64,000 nt of DNA from Limnohabitans sp. Rim47. GTDB lineage: Bacteria; Pseudomonadota; Gammaproteobacteria; Burkholderiales; Burkholderiaceae_C. The translations under genes and the position numbers were made by a program. This document shows positions 22,709 through 32,486 of this stretch, one piece after another (the stretch's first letter is position 1; the number at the start of each line of letters is the position of its first letter). The stretch lies in contig NZ_FBYA01000001.1 in assembly GCF_001517545.1 (NCBI RefSeq), positions 495,268 through 559,267 of the forward strand. The letters are read 5' to 3'. The notes beneath the pieces are model-generated. The model saw nothing but the letters and a program-made list of their open reading frames with translations. It ran no database searches and was not told the origin of the DNA.

Positions 22709-25700
22709 ATGACCACCTCCTTGATCGCTCCTGGCTTCATCGCCTTGCACAGCCACCGCTCTGAGGTGCTGGCCGACACCTTGACGGCTTGGTTGCGTGC
22801 GCATCCTTTGCAGCCGCTGGAGAGCGAAGTGGTGCTGGTGCAAAGCAACGGCATGGCCGAGTGGATCAAGATCGAGCTGGCCAGGCAAGGCGGCGTGTGT
22901 GCAGCCACGCGGGTGGAACTGCCTTCACGCTTTTTGTGGCGCACTTACCGACAGGTGCTGGGCTCGCACAATGTGCCGCCCGATTCTCCGCTCGACAAGC
23001 TGCCCATGACTTGGCGGCTGATGGCGCTCTTGCCCGCTTGCCTGAGCGATGCGGTGTTCCAGCCGGTGGCGGGCTTTTTGCGTGCCCACGCCAATGCCAA
23101 TGCCAATGCAAGCCCAGAGCCCGACCGCTTGCTGCAACTGGCCAGCCGCTTGGCCGATTTGTTTGACCAATACCAAATTTACCGACCCGACTGGCTGCAA
23201 GACTGGGCCGCTGGGCGCAATGTGCTGCGCAAGTCCGCTGGGCAAGATGAGCTCGGCGAAGACCAGCTTTGGCAGGCCGAACTTTGGCGGCGTGTGTTGG
23301 CCACGCTGGATGAATCGCAACGTGAAGCCACCCGCCCGGCGCTGCATGCGCGGGCGCTGGCGCATTTGCAGTCGGGCCAGCCGCTGGCCAGCCCGGTGGC
23401 GCGGCGCGTGTCGGTGTTTGGCATGAGCCACATGCCGGGGCAACTGCTGGAGATGTTGGCCGCGCTGGCCACGCACAGCCAGGTCATGCTGGCCGTGCCC
23501 AACCCTTGCCAATACCACTGGGGCGACATCATCGATGGGCGTGAATGGTTGCAGGCCGAGCGCCGTCGCCATGCCGACCGAGGTCAGGCGCTGGCCGCAT
23601 TGCCCTTGGCGCAAATGCACTTGCACGCCCCCACGCTGCTCGCCGCTTGGGGGCGGCAGGGGCGCGACTTCATCCGCCAGCTCGATGCCTTTGACGACTT
23701 GCAAGCTGCCCAGCAGCTCACGCAGTGGCCGCGTCTGGATTTTTTTGACGATGTGCCCGGCGAAGACCCCACGCGGATGCTGGCGCAGTTGCAGCGGCGC
23801 ATCCGCGACTTGGAGCCGTCCAGCGGTGGCTCCCCAGCCCAGCCTTTGCGCAAGGATGACCGCTCGCTCACCTTCAGCGTGGCGCACAGCCCGGTGCGCG
23901 AACTCGAAGTGCTGCACGACCAGCTGTTGCAGTGGTTTCACACACCGCCGGGCGATCAGCCCTTGTCGCCGCGCGATGTGGTGGTGATGGTGCCCGACAT
24001 CGAGGTCATGGCCCCGGCGATCCGTGCGGTGTTTGGCCAGTACAAGCGCAGCGATGCACGCTTTATCCCGTTTGACATCGCCGACTTGGGGGCGCAGGCC
24101 ATCAGCCCGCTGATCCACGCGGTCGAATGGTTGCTGGCCCTGCCGCAGCAGCGCAGCCGCATGAGCGAGCTGGTCGAGCTGCTCGAAGTGCCCGCCCTTG
24201 CCGCCCGCTTTGGCCTGAAGGACGAAAACCTGCCCACGCTCACGCGCTGGATGGCGGGCTCGGGCATCCGCTGGGGGCTGTCGGCAGAACACCGCGCAGG
24301 CATGGGCTTGGGGGTGTGCGGCGGCGACAACTCGGCGCTGTTTGGCGTGCAGCGCATGCTCATGGGCTATGCCTGCGGGGCCGACCCTGTTGATGCAGAT
24401 GGCGTTGCATCGGGCGTGTCGCCTTACCCGGAAGTGGGCGGGCTGGATGCCGAGCTGGCCGGCTCGCTGGCCCACCTGTTGCAGGCGCTGATCGACTGGT
24501 GGCAAACCTGCACGCAAGACGCCACGCCCCCGCAGTGGGCCGAGCGGGGCCGTGCGTTGTTGACCGCTTTGTTCAAGCCGCGTGACGACAACGACCGCCA
24601 TGCGCTGGCCGCGCTGGACCTGGCCTTGAGCGACTGGGTGCGGGCCTGCGACGATGCGGGCTTTGCCGAGGGGGTGCCGCTGGCTGTGGCTCGATCAGCT
24701 TGGCTCGAAGCCTTGAAAACACCCCGGCTGGAGCAGCGCTTTCGGGCCGGTGGTGTGACGTTTTGCACGCTCATGCCCATGCGGGCCATTCCTTTCAAAG
24801 CGGTGTGCCTGCTGGGCATGAACGATGGCGACTACCCGCGCCGAAGCCCACGTGCCGACTTTGACCTGATGGGCCTGCCCGGCATGACGCGCCCCGGCGA
24901 CCGATCGCGCCGCGACGACGACCGCCAACTCATGCTCGAAGCGCTGCTGTCGGCGCGGCAGGTTTTGTATGTGAGCTGGAGCGGCCGCAGCGTGCGCAAC
25001 AACAACCATCAACCGCCATCGGTGCTGGTGTCGCAGTTGCGCGACGAGATTGATTTGCTGTGGGGCAAAGGCACTGCGCAAAGCCGAACCACCGAATACC
25101 CGCTGCAACCTTTTGGCCGCGCTTACTTTGAAGAAGGCAGTGCCTTGCAGACCTATGCCAAAGAATGGCGGGCCGCGCAAGACGTTCAGCGTGGCGATGG
25201 GGCCACGCAGGCGGGCAGTCCATCGATGGCCCTTGCGCTGTTGCCACCGCTCATGGCGGCCAACGATCAGGCGCCGGTCATCACTTTGGCGCAGCTTGCA
25301 CGCTTTTTGCGAAAACCGGTGGGCGCGTTTTTTCGTGAACGGCTGCAGGTGCAGTTGGACCTTGAACGCAGCGAGTTGCATGACGAAGAACTGTTTGGCT
25401 TGGGTGGGCTGGACCTGTACCAACTGCTCGACCACGAACTGCAACATGTGCCCGCCGACCTGAGCGCAGACGCATTGCCCGCCCACGCCGCGCGTGTGGT
25501 GCAGCGTCTGCGCCAAGCCGGGGCCTTGCCGCTGGCGGGTGTGGGCACGCTCGAAGCGCAAAAGCTCACCTATCTGTTGCAAACCCAGTTGGCCGCAGCC
25601 CTGCGTGAGCGCCAGACATGCCCCGATGCGGCCGAGCGCGTGCTGGTCGATTTGTCGCACCCGCAGGTGGCTTTGCAAGACGCCTTGGGCGGCGTGCTGG

Positions 25701-26239
25701 TGGGCGAGGGCGGGCCGATGCGCTTGAGCTTGCGTGCCAACGAGGTGGCCGACCTCCAATCCAAGACACCTGTGGCCAAGCCCGACAAACTCATCGACAT
25801 TTGGCTGCAGTCGCTGGCCGCTGCCGCCATGGACCAGCCATTGCGCTGTGTGGTGGTGGGCCGCAATGCCGTGTTGCGTGTGCCCCCGCCATCGCCCGAT
25901 GCTGCACGCGCCCAATTGCAGGTGCTGCTGGCCACTTGGGCCGAAGGCATGCGCTGGCCGCTGCCCTTGCCGCCCGGCGTGGCTTTGCAGTGGCTCAAAG
26001 ACCCTGAAAACGGCCATGCTCTGGCCGATGCCTACGAAGGCAGCGGCTTCAAAAGCGCAGAAAAAGACAAAGACCCGGCCCTGGCCCGCACCTACCCCAC
26101 CCTGGCCGATTTGCTGGCCACGCAGGCTCTGGGGCGCTTGGCCGAGGCGGTGTACGCACCGCTCAAAGCTTGGGCCGCGCAAGCGCAGGTCGAGCCATTG
26201 CCCGATGCGTCTGGAGACGACGAAGGGGAAGACGCATGA
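22709..26239 (+). CDS. recC: Exodeoxyribonuclease V gamma subunit RecC
   Basis: Chi-recognition and scaffold subunit of the RecBCD helicase-nuclease, which resects double-strand breaks for RecA loading. At 1176 aa it is close to E. coli RecC (1122). Start set at ATG 22709, giving the family N-terminus FIALHSHRSEVLADTLTAWL; the frame open from GTG 22565 adds a non-homologous stretch. Typical blocks: VVLVQSNGMAEWIKIELARQGGVCA, RVSVFGMSHMPGQLLEMLAAL, DVVVMVPDIEVMAPAI and VCLLGMNDGDYPRR (near residue 702). A small ANANANA repeat (about residues 129-135) is encoded by tandem AATGCC units. It overlaps recB by 4 bp. Confidence 0.95.
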   Translation: MTTSLIAPGFIALHSHRSEVLADTLTAWLRAHPLQPLESEVVLVQSNGMAEWIKIELARQGGVCAATRVELPSRFLWRTYRQVLGSHNVPPDSPLDKLPMTWRLMALLPACLSDAVFQPVAGFLRAHANANANASPEPDRLLQLASRLADLFDQYQIYRPDWLQDWAAGRNVLRKSAGQDELGEDQLWQAELWRRVLATLDESQREATRPALHARALAHLQSGQPLASPVARRVSVFGMSHMPGQLLEMLAALATHSQVMLAVPNPCQYHWGDIIDGREWLQAERRRHADRGQALAALPLAQMHLHAPTLLAAWGRQGRDFIRQLDAFDDLQAAQQLTQWPRLDFFDDVPGEDPTRMLAQLQRRIRDLEPSSGGSPAQPLRKDDRSLTFSVAHSPVRELEVLHDQLLQWFHTPPGDQPLSPRDVVVMVPDIEVMAPAIRAVFGQYKRSDARFIPFDIADLGAQAISPLIHAVEWLLALPQQRSRMSELVELLEVPALAARFGLKDENLPTLTRWMAGSGIRWGLSAEHRAGMGLGVCGGDNSALFGVQRMLMGYACGADPVDADGVASGVSPYPEVGGLDAELAGSLAHLLQALIDWWQTCTQDATPPQWAERGRALLTALFKPRDDNDRHALAALDLALSDWVRACDDAGFAEGVPLAVARSAWLEALKTPRLEQRFRAGGVTFCTLMPMRAIPFKAVCLLGMNDGDYPRRSPRADFDLMGLPGMTRPGDRSRRDDDRQLMLEALLSARQVLYVSWSGRSVRNNNHQPPSVLVSQLRDEIDLLWGKGTAQSRTTEYPLQPFGRAYFEEGSALQTYAKEWRAAQDVQRGDGATQAGSPSMALALLPPLMAANDQAPVITLAQLARFLRKPVGAFFRERLQVQLDLERSELHDEELFGLGGLDLYQLLDHELQHVPADLSADALPAHAARVVQRLRQAGALPLAGVGTLEAQKLTYLLQTQLAAALRERQTCPDAAERVLVDLSHPQVALQDALGGVLVGEGGPMRLSLRANEVADLQSKTPVAKPDKLIDIWLQSLAAAAMDQPLRCVVVGRNAVLRVPPPSPDAARAQLQVLLATWAEGMRWPLPLPPGVALQWLKDPENGHALADAYEGSGFKSAEKDKDPALARTYPTLADLLATQALGRLAEAVYAPLKAWAAQAQVEPLPDASGDDEGEDA

Positions 26240-29200
26240 GCACCGCACACGCCCTCAACCCCCACAGCTTTCCGCTGCGTGGTAGCCACCTGATCGAGGC
26301 GAGCGCAGGCACGGGCAAAACCTGGACGATTGCCGCGCTGTATGTGCGCTTGGTGCTGGGTCATGGCGATGCGGCGACCGCACCCGTGCGCCCCATGCTG
26401 CCGCAAGACGTGTTGGTGATGACCTTCACCCGCGCCGCCACCCGCGAGTTGTCAGACCGCATCCGCGCACGCTTGACCGAAGCGGCCCAGGTTTTCCGCG
26501 GCATTGCCGAAACCGACGACGCTTTTCTGAAGCAACTCCAAAGCGAATACTCCGAAGGCGAGCCTCGCCAACAAGCAGCGTATCGCTTGGCGCTGGCCGC
26601 GCAGGCCATGGACGATGCGGCGGTCTACACCATCGATGCCTGGTGCCAGCGCATGCTGCGCGAACACGCCTTTGACAGCGGCAGCCTGTTTGAAGAAAAG
26701 CTGGTCGGTGACGAAGCCGCGCTGCGCCTCGAAGCGGTGCAGGACTACTGGCGGCAACAGCTCTACCCCATGGCCCCCCCCTTGGTGGCGCAGGTGCAGC
26801 GCGTTTGGCGCAATGTGCCCGCACTCGACAAAGACATGCGGGCCTTGATGGCGGTGAACCTGCCCAGCGCCGCACCCGGCACGCTGGCGCAGGTGTTTGG
26901 CCATGCGCTGGCCGAGCGCGAGGCACAACTGGCAGCGCTCAAGCCAGGCTGGGTTGAAAAAGCCGACCACTTGCTCGGTTGGATCGAGGCGCAGCTGGAG
27001 CAGCACAAGACGAGCTGGGATGGCCGCAAGCTGAGTTACAAAAAATGCGCCGAATGGTTGGCTGTGCTCAAAGCCTGGGCACAAAGCGCAGACGATCCCA
27101 AGGTATTGCAAGAGGACATGAAGACAGGCTGGACCCGCTTCACGCCCGAAGGCCTGCTTGAATGCCGCAAACCCGGCGAAGCACCGGTGGACTTGCCGCC
27201 CGAGTCGCAGGCCTTTGCCGATTTGCAAACCGCTTTGCAGGCCTTGCCAGAGCCGGCACAAGCGGCCAGGTTACACGCCCGCACGCATGTGTTGCAACGC
27301 ATGGCCGAGCTCAAGCGCCGCAGCGGTTTGTTTGGCTTTGCCGATATGTTGCAGCGCCTGGACGTGGCGCTGGCCGAGCCCGATTCGGGCGAACGTTTGG
27401 CGCAGCGGCTGCGCGAGCAGTTTCCGGTGGCGATGATCGACGAGTTTCAAGACACATCGCCTTTGCAGTTCCGCATCTTTGACCGCATCTACCGCACCTC
27501 AGAGCACCGGCAAGACACGGCGCTGCTTTTGATCGGCGATCCCAAACAATCGATCTATGGCTTTCGCGGGGCCGACATCTTCAGCTATTTGGCCGCACGC
27601 CAAGCCACCGCAGGCCGCCACCATGTGTTGGGCACCAATTACCGGTCTACTCAGGCCGTGGTCGATGTGGTCAACCGCTGGTTTCAGATCACGCCAGACG
27701 CTTTTGGTTACCGTCAGGGCGTTGAAGACCCCTTGCCCTTTCAGCCAGTTGAAGCCAAGGGCCGCAGCGAAGTGTTCACCACCCAGCACGGCGAGGTGAA
27801 GGCCATGACGGTGGTGCATGGCAGCACGCTGCGCAGCCAGCGCGATGCGCAGACGCACCTGTCGGCTCTGTGCGCCGAGCAAATCGTGGCTTGGCTGAGT
27901 GATCCGCAAGCGCGTTTTGCACACACCCGCGAAGGCGACAAAGCGCTGCAACCCCAAGACATTGCGGTGCTGGTGCGCACCGGCAAAGAAGCCGCCGCTG
28001 TGCGCGACGCTTTGCGTGCGCGGGGGGTGGCCTCGGTGTATTTGTCAGACCGCGACTCGGTGTTTTCCAGCGACGAAGCGCAAGACCTGTGCCTGTGGCT
28101 TGGCGGCGTGGCCGAGCCACAAGACATGCGCCGCGTGCGGGCCGCATTGGGCACGCGCACCATGGGCTTGTCGCTGACCGAGTTGCATGCTTTGGCCACC
28201 CAAGACGAGCTGTTGGACCAGCGTGCCGAACAGATGCGCGATTTGCGCGGGGTTTGGCAAGGGCAGGGGGTGCTGGCCATGCTGCGCCAGTCGCTGCATC
28301 TGCTGCAGCTGGCCGGGCGCTGGCGCGGCCAGCCCGATGGCGAACGCCGCCTGACCAATGTGCTGCACTTGGCCGAGCTGTTGCAAACCGCCAGCAGCCA
28401 GCAAGCCGGCGAGCAGGCGCTGATCCGTTGGCTGAGCCAGCAGATCGACGAGGCGAGCTCGGGCAGTGTGGGCGACAGCGAAGAACAAACCGTGCGGCTG
28501 GAGAGCGATGAAGACCTGGTCAAGGTCATCACCATCCACGCCAGCAAGGGCCTGGAGTACCCGGTGGTGTGCCTGCCCTTTGCGCACAGCCACCGCATGA
28601 TGGAGGCGCACAAAACCCCGGTGCTGCAACGCGATGACGGGCATGGCGAGCGCCATTGGACACTGGCCTTTGACAAAGAAGACACCGAGCTGGCCGACCG
28701 CGATCGCCTGCGCGAAGACTTGCGTCTGTGGTACGTGGCGCTCACGCGGGCACGCCATGCGCTGTGGGTGGGCTGGAGCCCCGTCACGCGCGGGGCAGGC
28801 AAAAGCGGTGTCAACCACCACAGCGCTGCAGGCCATTTGCTGGGCGGCGCTGCCGACTGGGACGCGGCCCAATGGTTGAGCGCCTTGCAAAGTTTGCAGA
28901 GCGACGCGCATGGCAACAGCTTGTCGGTGCACCTGGCCGCAGCCCCTGAAACGGTGCCGCTGACGGTCTGGCAGCGGCCCGCCCACAACATCGCATTGCG
29001 CCCAGCCCTGCGCTGCACAGCCGCGATCGACAAGTCGTGGACCATCGCCAGCTTCTCGCGTTTGACTCGTGACTTGTCTTCGCAGCCTTTGGCGCCAATG
29101 GGCATGCACATGGCCAGCCCGCGTGCCGCCGATGACGAGCCACCCGAAGACACGCCCATATGGCCACCCGCCGCAGCCCTGGCCACAGGCCTGGATACAA

Positions 29201-29937
29201 CCCCCAACCAGCGCACACAGGCGGCTTGGCACACCTTTGCCAAAGGCCCCAGCGCGGGCAATTTTTTGCACGACCAGCTCGAATGGTTGGCCACCGAGCA
29301 CTTTGCCATCGACGCGCCAAAGGCCGAACGGCTGAAACTGCGCAGCGAACGCGCAGGCTACAAGGCCCAGGCCGACGATGTGGTGCAGTGGCTCAGGCGT
29401 GTGGTGACACAGCCTTTGCGCGGACCCCACGCACCGCTCCAAGCGCTAGGGGCTTTGTTGCCTGAGATGGAGTTTTGGCTGCCTGCCCAGCGCCTGCATG
29501 CGCGTGAGGTGGATGCCCTGTGTCAGCAACACCTGCTGCCTGGCGTGAGCCGTCCGCAGTTGCCCGATGCACAGCTGCACGGCATGTTGATGGGTTTTGC
29601 CGATCTGGTGTTCGAGCACGAAGGCCGCTACTGGGTGCTCGACTACAAATCCAACCACTTGGGCGCAGACGATGCGGCCTACACGACGCAGGCACTGGCC
29701 CAAGCCATGGCCCACCACCGCTACGAAGTGCAAGCCGCGTTGTACATGCTGGCTTTGCACCGTTTGTTGCGAGCCCGTTTGGGTCAGGCCTATGACCCGG
29801 CGAAGCAACTGGGGGGGGCGGTGTATCTGTTTTTGCGCGGCATTGACGGGCCTGCTGGAGGCTGTTGCACATTGCCTGCGCCTGTGGCGCTGCTGGAGGG
29901 CCTGGACGCCATGCTGAACACGGAGGACAAGGCATGA
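26236..29937 (+). CDS. recB: Exodeoxyribonuclease V beta subunit RecB
   Basis: The slow 3'-5' helicase and only nuclease of RecBCD; it also loads RecA. 1233 aa (E. coli 1180). Motif I EASAGTGKTWTIAALYVR is near residues 20-36, motif II MIDEFQDTSPLQ near 400, motif III LIGDPKQSIYGFRGADI near 433 and motif V/VI ITIHASKGLEYPVV near 765, with RLREDLRLWYVALTRARHALW later. The C-terminal nuclease domain keeps its metal residues in MGFADLVFEHEGRYWVLDYKSN (Asp about 1121, Asp-Tyr-Lys about 1135). Start ATG 26236 lies within the recC stop; it overlaps recD by 4 bp. Confidence 0.97.
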   Translation: MSTAHALNPHSFPLRGSHLIEASAGTGKTWTIAALYVRLVLGHGDAATAPVRPMLPQDVLVMTFTRAATRELSDRIRARLTEAAQVFRGIAETDDAFLKQLQSEYSEGEPRQQAAYRLALAAQAMDDAAVYTIDAWCQRMLREHAFDSGSLFEEKLVGDEAALRLEAVQDYWRQQLYPMAPPLVAQVQRVWRNVPALDKDMRALMAVNLPSAAPGTLAQVFGHALAEREAQLAALKPGWVEKADHLLGWIEAQLEQHKTSWDGRKLSYKKCAEWLAVLKAWAQSADDPKVLQEDMKTGWTRFTPEGLLECRKPGEAPVDLPPESQAFADLQTALQALPEPAQAARLHARTHVLQRMAELKRRSGLFGFADMLQRLDVALAEPDSGERLAQRLREQFPVAMIDEFQDTSPLQFRIFDRIYRTSEHRQDTALLLIGDPKQSIYGFRGADIFSYLAARQATAGRHHVLGTNYRSTQAVVDVVNRWFQITPDAFGYRQGVEDPLPFQPVEAKGRSEVFTTQHGEVKAMTVVHGSTLRSQRDAQTHLSALCAEQIVAWLSDPQARFAHTREGDKALQPQDIAVLVRTGKEAAAVRDALRARGVASVYLSDRDSVFSSDEAQDLCLWLGGVAEPQDMRRVRAALGTRTMGLSLTELHALATQDELLDQRAEQMRDLRGVWQGQGVLAMLRQSLHLLQLAGRWRGQPDGERRLTNVLHLAELLQTASSQQAGEQALIRWLSQQIDEASSGSVGDSEEQTVRLESDEDLVKVITIHASKGLEYPVVCLPFAHSHRMMEAHKTPVLQRDDGHGERHWTLAFDKEDTELADRDRLREDLRLWYVALTRARHALWVGWSPVTRGAGKSGVNHHSAAGHLLGGAADWDAAQWLSALQSLQSDAHGNSLSVHLAAAPETVPLTVWQRPAHNIALRPALRCTAAIDKSWTIASFSRLTRDLSSQPLAPMGMHMASPRAADDEPPEDTPIWPPAAALATGLDTTPNQRTQAAWHTFAKGPSAGNFLHDQLEWLATEHFAIDAPKAERLKLRSERAGYKAQADDVVQWLRRVVTQPLRGPHAPLQALGALLPEMEFWLPAQRLHAREVDALCQQHLLPGVSRPQLPDAQLHGMLMGFADLVFEHEGRYWVLDYKSNHLGADDAAYTTQALAQAMAHHRYEVQAALYMLALHRLLRARLGQAYDPAKQLGGAVYLFLRGIDGPAGGCCTLPAPVALLEGLDAMLNTEDKA

Positions 29938-32057
29938 GCTTGCACAAAAAATCTCGCGTGGCCGCTGTGCCCATGGGGCAAATGGATTGGCTCAACGATG
30001 TGCCGACCCAAGGCCTGAGTGCAGCGCACGTCATGGCGTGTTTGCAGCGCTGGACCGAGCAAGGTCTGTTGCGCCACATCGACAGTGCTTTGGCGGGGCA
30101 GTTGCTGCGTTTGGATGCACACGCCCATCCCGCGTTGTTGGTGGCGGCGGCGTTGTTGGCTCAAATGGAAGGTCGTGGCCACACCTGTTTGCCAGTGACC
30201 GATCTGTGCGCCCCACCTGTGACCCTGTTGGGCTGGCCTGCGGCGGCGGTGGATGGGCCGCAAGGCCTGCGTGCGCTGTGGGCGCATTTGCCCGGCACGC
30301 TGGCCGACTGGCAAGCGGCTTTGCAAGGGCCACCAGGCCATGCGAGTGTGCGCCACAACGACATGCCCGACCAAGGCCAGCCGCTGGTGTGGGGCGGCAG
30401 CGCCACAGCGCCGCTTTTGTACCTGCGCCGTTATGCGGGCTATGAAAAGCGTGTGGGCCAAGGTCTGCTGCAGCGGGCCAGCGAAGCCTTGGCGGTGCCT
30501 GAGGTGACCGCACGCGAGTGGCTGGACCGTTTTTTTGCGCCCAACACCGAGGCCCTTGCCGAGACCGATTGGCAAAAGCTCGCTTGCGCAGTGGCGCTGC
30601 GAGCGCGTTTGTCGGTGATCACCGGCGGGCCGGGCACGGGCAAGACTTACACCGCCGCACGTTTATTGGCTTTGCTGCTGGCCTTGCACGTGGGCGAAAG
30701 CCCTTTGCGTGTGGCGCTGGCTGCGCCCACAGGCAAGGCGGCTGCGCGTTTGAAGCAATCGATTGACCACGCGCTGACGGGCCTGCAAGCGCAAGTGCCT
30801 GCCGACAGCGGGCTGGACTTGGGTGCCTTGATCGCCCGCATGGGGCCAGCACGCACCTTGCATGCGCTGTTGGGGGCGCGGCCCGACACGCGCGAGTTCA
30901 AACACCATGCCGCTCAGCCGCTCGATGTGGATGTGTTGATCGTGGACGAAGCCTCGATGGTGCATCTGGAGATGATGGACGCTTTGCTGCAAGCCTTGCC
31001 CGCCACGGCGCGGCTGGTGCTGCTGGGTGACAAGGACCAACTGGCCTCGGTCGAAGCCGGTGCGGTGTTGGGGGAGCTGTGCCGCGACGCCGCCGCAGGC
31101 CGCTACAGCGCGGGCACCGCAGAGTTTGCGCAGGCCGTGGCAGGGCAGACTTTGCCCGCGTCATGCCGGGCCGTGGGTGCCGTGCCCGTGCTGGCCCAGC
31201 AGACGGTGATGCTGCGCCAAAGCCGCCGCTTCAAGGGCGCCATTGGGCAGTTGGCGCTGGCCGTCAACCGGGGTGATGCCGTGGCGGCCCGCGCTGTGTT
31301 GCCGGCTTCTTTTGTGGGATTTACCGCCCTCGCACGAATGCTTGCCGAAGACGCCAACCCTAGCCAACCCGGCGCGCTGCTTGCATTGCAACCCACTACC
31401 CCTCAAGCTGTATGCGACCTGGCCCTTGGCGCATCAGGCAAGCCGTCCTACGCCGACTACCTGCGTCTTATGCAACCGGGCCCGGCAGGGCAGGATGCTG
31501 AAACGCACGCCGCTTGGGTGTCCAGCGTGCTCATGGCGTTCGAGCGGTTTCGCATTTTGTGCGCGGTGCACCAAGGCGACTGGGGCACCCAAGGTCTCAA
31601 TGCCGCGGTGCAAAAGGCGCTGGCCGGCCAAGGTCTGCTCAAAATCACAGGGGAGTGGTTTGCGGGGCGCCCTGTCATGGTCACGCGCAACGATGCACAG
31701 CTGGGCGTCTTCAACGGCGATGTGGGCTTGGTGCTGCCCAATTTAGAGGGCAAGCACAAGGTGTGGTTTCTCGATGGCCAAGCCTTGCGCTCGGTCAGCG
31801 TGATGCGCTTGGCGCAGGTCGAAACGGCGTTCGTCATGACGGTGCACAAGAGCCAAGGCTCAGAGTTCGAGCACACCGCATTGGTGTTGCCACCTGGTGG
31901 TGGCGAAGTGCTCAGCCGTGAGCTGGTCTACACCGGCATTACCCGCGCGCGCGAGCAGTTCACCCTGATCGAGGCCGAGGCGGGTTTGCTGGAAGCGGCT
32001 GTTCAGCGCCCCAGTGTGCGGGCCAGTGGTTTGGCGCAGCGGTGGGCCGGGGGCTGA
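29934..32057 (+). CDS. recD: Exodeoxyribonuclease V alpha subunit RecD
   Basis: The fast 5'-3' SF1B helicase of RecBCD. 707 aa (E. coli 608); the extra length is mostly in the middle and N-terminal parts. Walker A ITGGPGTGKTYTAARLLALL is near residue 226, Walker B VLIVDEASMVHLEMMDALL near 335, then LLGDKDQLASVEAGAVLGEL and LRQSRRFKG (motif IV). The C-terminal VMTVHKSQGSEFEHTALVLP and VYTGITRAREQFTL motifs are also present. It completes the C-B-D gene order, with 4-bp overlaps throughout, so all three subunits come from one transcript. No partner such as recombination mediator genes is adjacent. Confidence 0.96.
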   Translation: MSLHKKSRVAAVPMGQMDWLNDVPTQGLSAAHVMACLQRWTEQGLLRHIDSALAGQLLRLDAHAHPALLVAAALLAQMEGRGHTCLPVTDLCAPPVTLLGWPAAAVDGPQGLRALWAHLPGTLADWQAALQGPPGHASVRHNDMPDQGQPLVWGGSATAPLLYLRRYAGYEKRVGQGLLQRASEALAVPEVTAREWLDRFFAPNTEALAETDWQKLACAVALRARLSVITGGPGTGKTYTAARLLALLLALHVGESPLRVALAAPTGKAAARLKQSIDHALTGLQAQVPADSGLDLGALIARMGPARTLHALLGARPDTREFKHHAAQPLDVDVLIVDEASMVHLEMMDALLQALPATARLVLLGDKDQLASVEAGAVLGELCRDAAAGRYSAGTAEFAQAVAGQTLPASCRAVGAVPVLAQQTVMLRQSRRFKGAIGQLALAVNRGDAVAARAVLPASFVGFTALARMLAEDANPSQPGALLALQPTTPQAVCDLALGASGKPSYADYLRLMQPGPAGQDAETHAAWVSSVLMAFERFRILCAVHQGDWGTQGLNAAVQKALAGQGLLKITGEWFAGRPVMVTRNDAQLGVFNGDVGLVLPNLEGKHKVWFLDGQALRSVSVMRLAQVETAFVMTVHKSQGSEFEHTALVLPPGGGEVLSRELVYTGITRAREQFTLIEAEAGLLEAAVQRPSVRASGLAQRWAGG

Positions 32058-32112
32058 ACGAAGCGCGGGTGCGCTCTTGAATGGCCGCATGCACTTGGGC
32101 AGGGGCGAAGCA

Positions 32113-32385
32113 TCAGTTCGCAAAACCTTCGCACGCCCCGGCATTGGCTTTGCCACGGCATTCGCGCAAAAGGCGTTTGTCGCGGTCGGCCTGGCTTTCA
32201 CCGCTGCCGGGGCTGCTGGGTGGTTTAGGGGCTTTGGATTTTTTGGCCTTGGCGGGCTTGTTGGCGGTGCTGGCGGAGGTGATGGCTGTGAAGTTGTCTG
32301 CCGCCACGCAGGCCGGCGACAAGGTCAGCAAACACAGCCCCGATAACACGTAGAAAATCATCAAAGGCAAATGCCGTGTGAGCAT
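32113..32385 (-). CDS. Small exported protein with basic low-complexity linker
   Basis: A 90-aa protein. The start at ATG 32385 is supported by GGGAGA 6 nt upstream and an immediate signal peptide (MLTRHLPLMIFYVLSGLCLLTLSPACVAAD). The mature part begins with a Lys/Ala/Pro/Ser-rich linker (NKPAKAKKSKAPKPPSS) and ends with RDKRLLRECRGKANAGACEGFAN, which has two cysteines seven residues apart and could form a small disulfide or metal loop. Convergent with recD, divergent from the aminotransferase. I do not recognise a characterised family. Confidence 0.65.
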   Translation of the reverse strand: MLTRHLPLMIFYVLSGLCLLTLSPACVAADNFTAITSASTANKPAKAKKSKAPKPPSSPGSGESQADRDKRLLRECRGKANAGACEGFAN

Positions 32386-32486
32386 GTCGGTCTCCCTGTC
32401 TGTTGTTATGCGGTCCATCATAGGCAAGTGCAGCGCTTGTGCAAGGGGTGACACCTGGAGGTCAGTTCCGCCGTTAGGATGGCGGC

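Noticed and set aside
22925..24601. A 558-codon antisense frame within recC
   Set aside because: Composition typical of the reverse strand of a GC-rich gene; recC is well supported.
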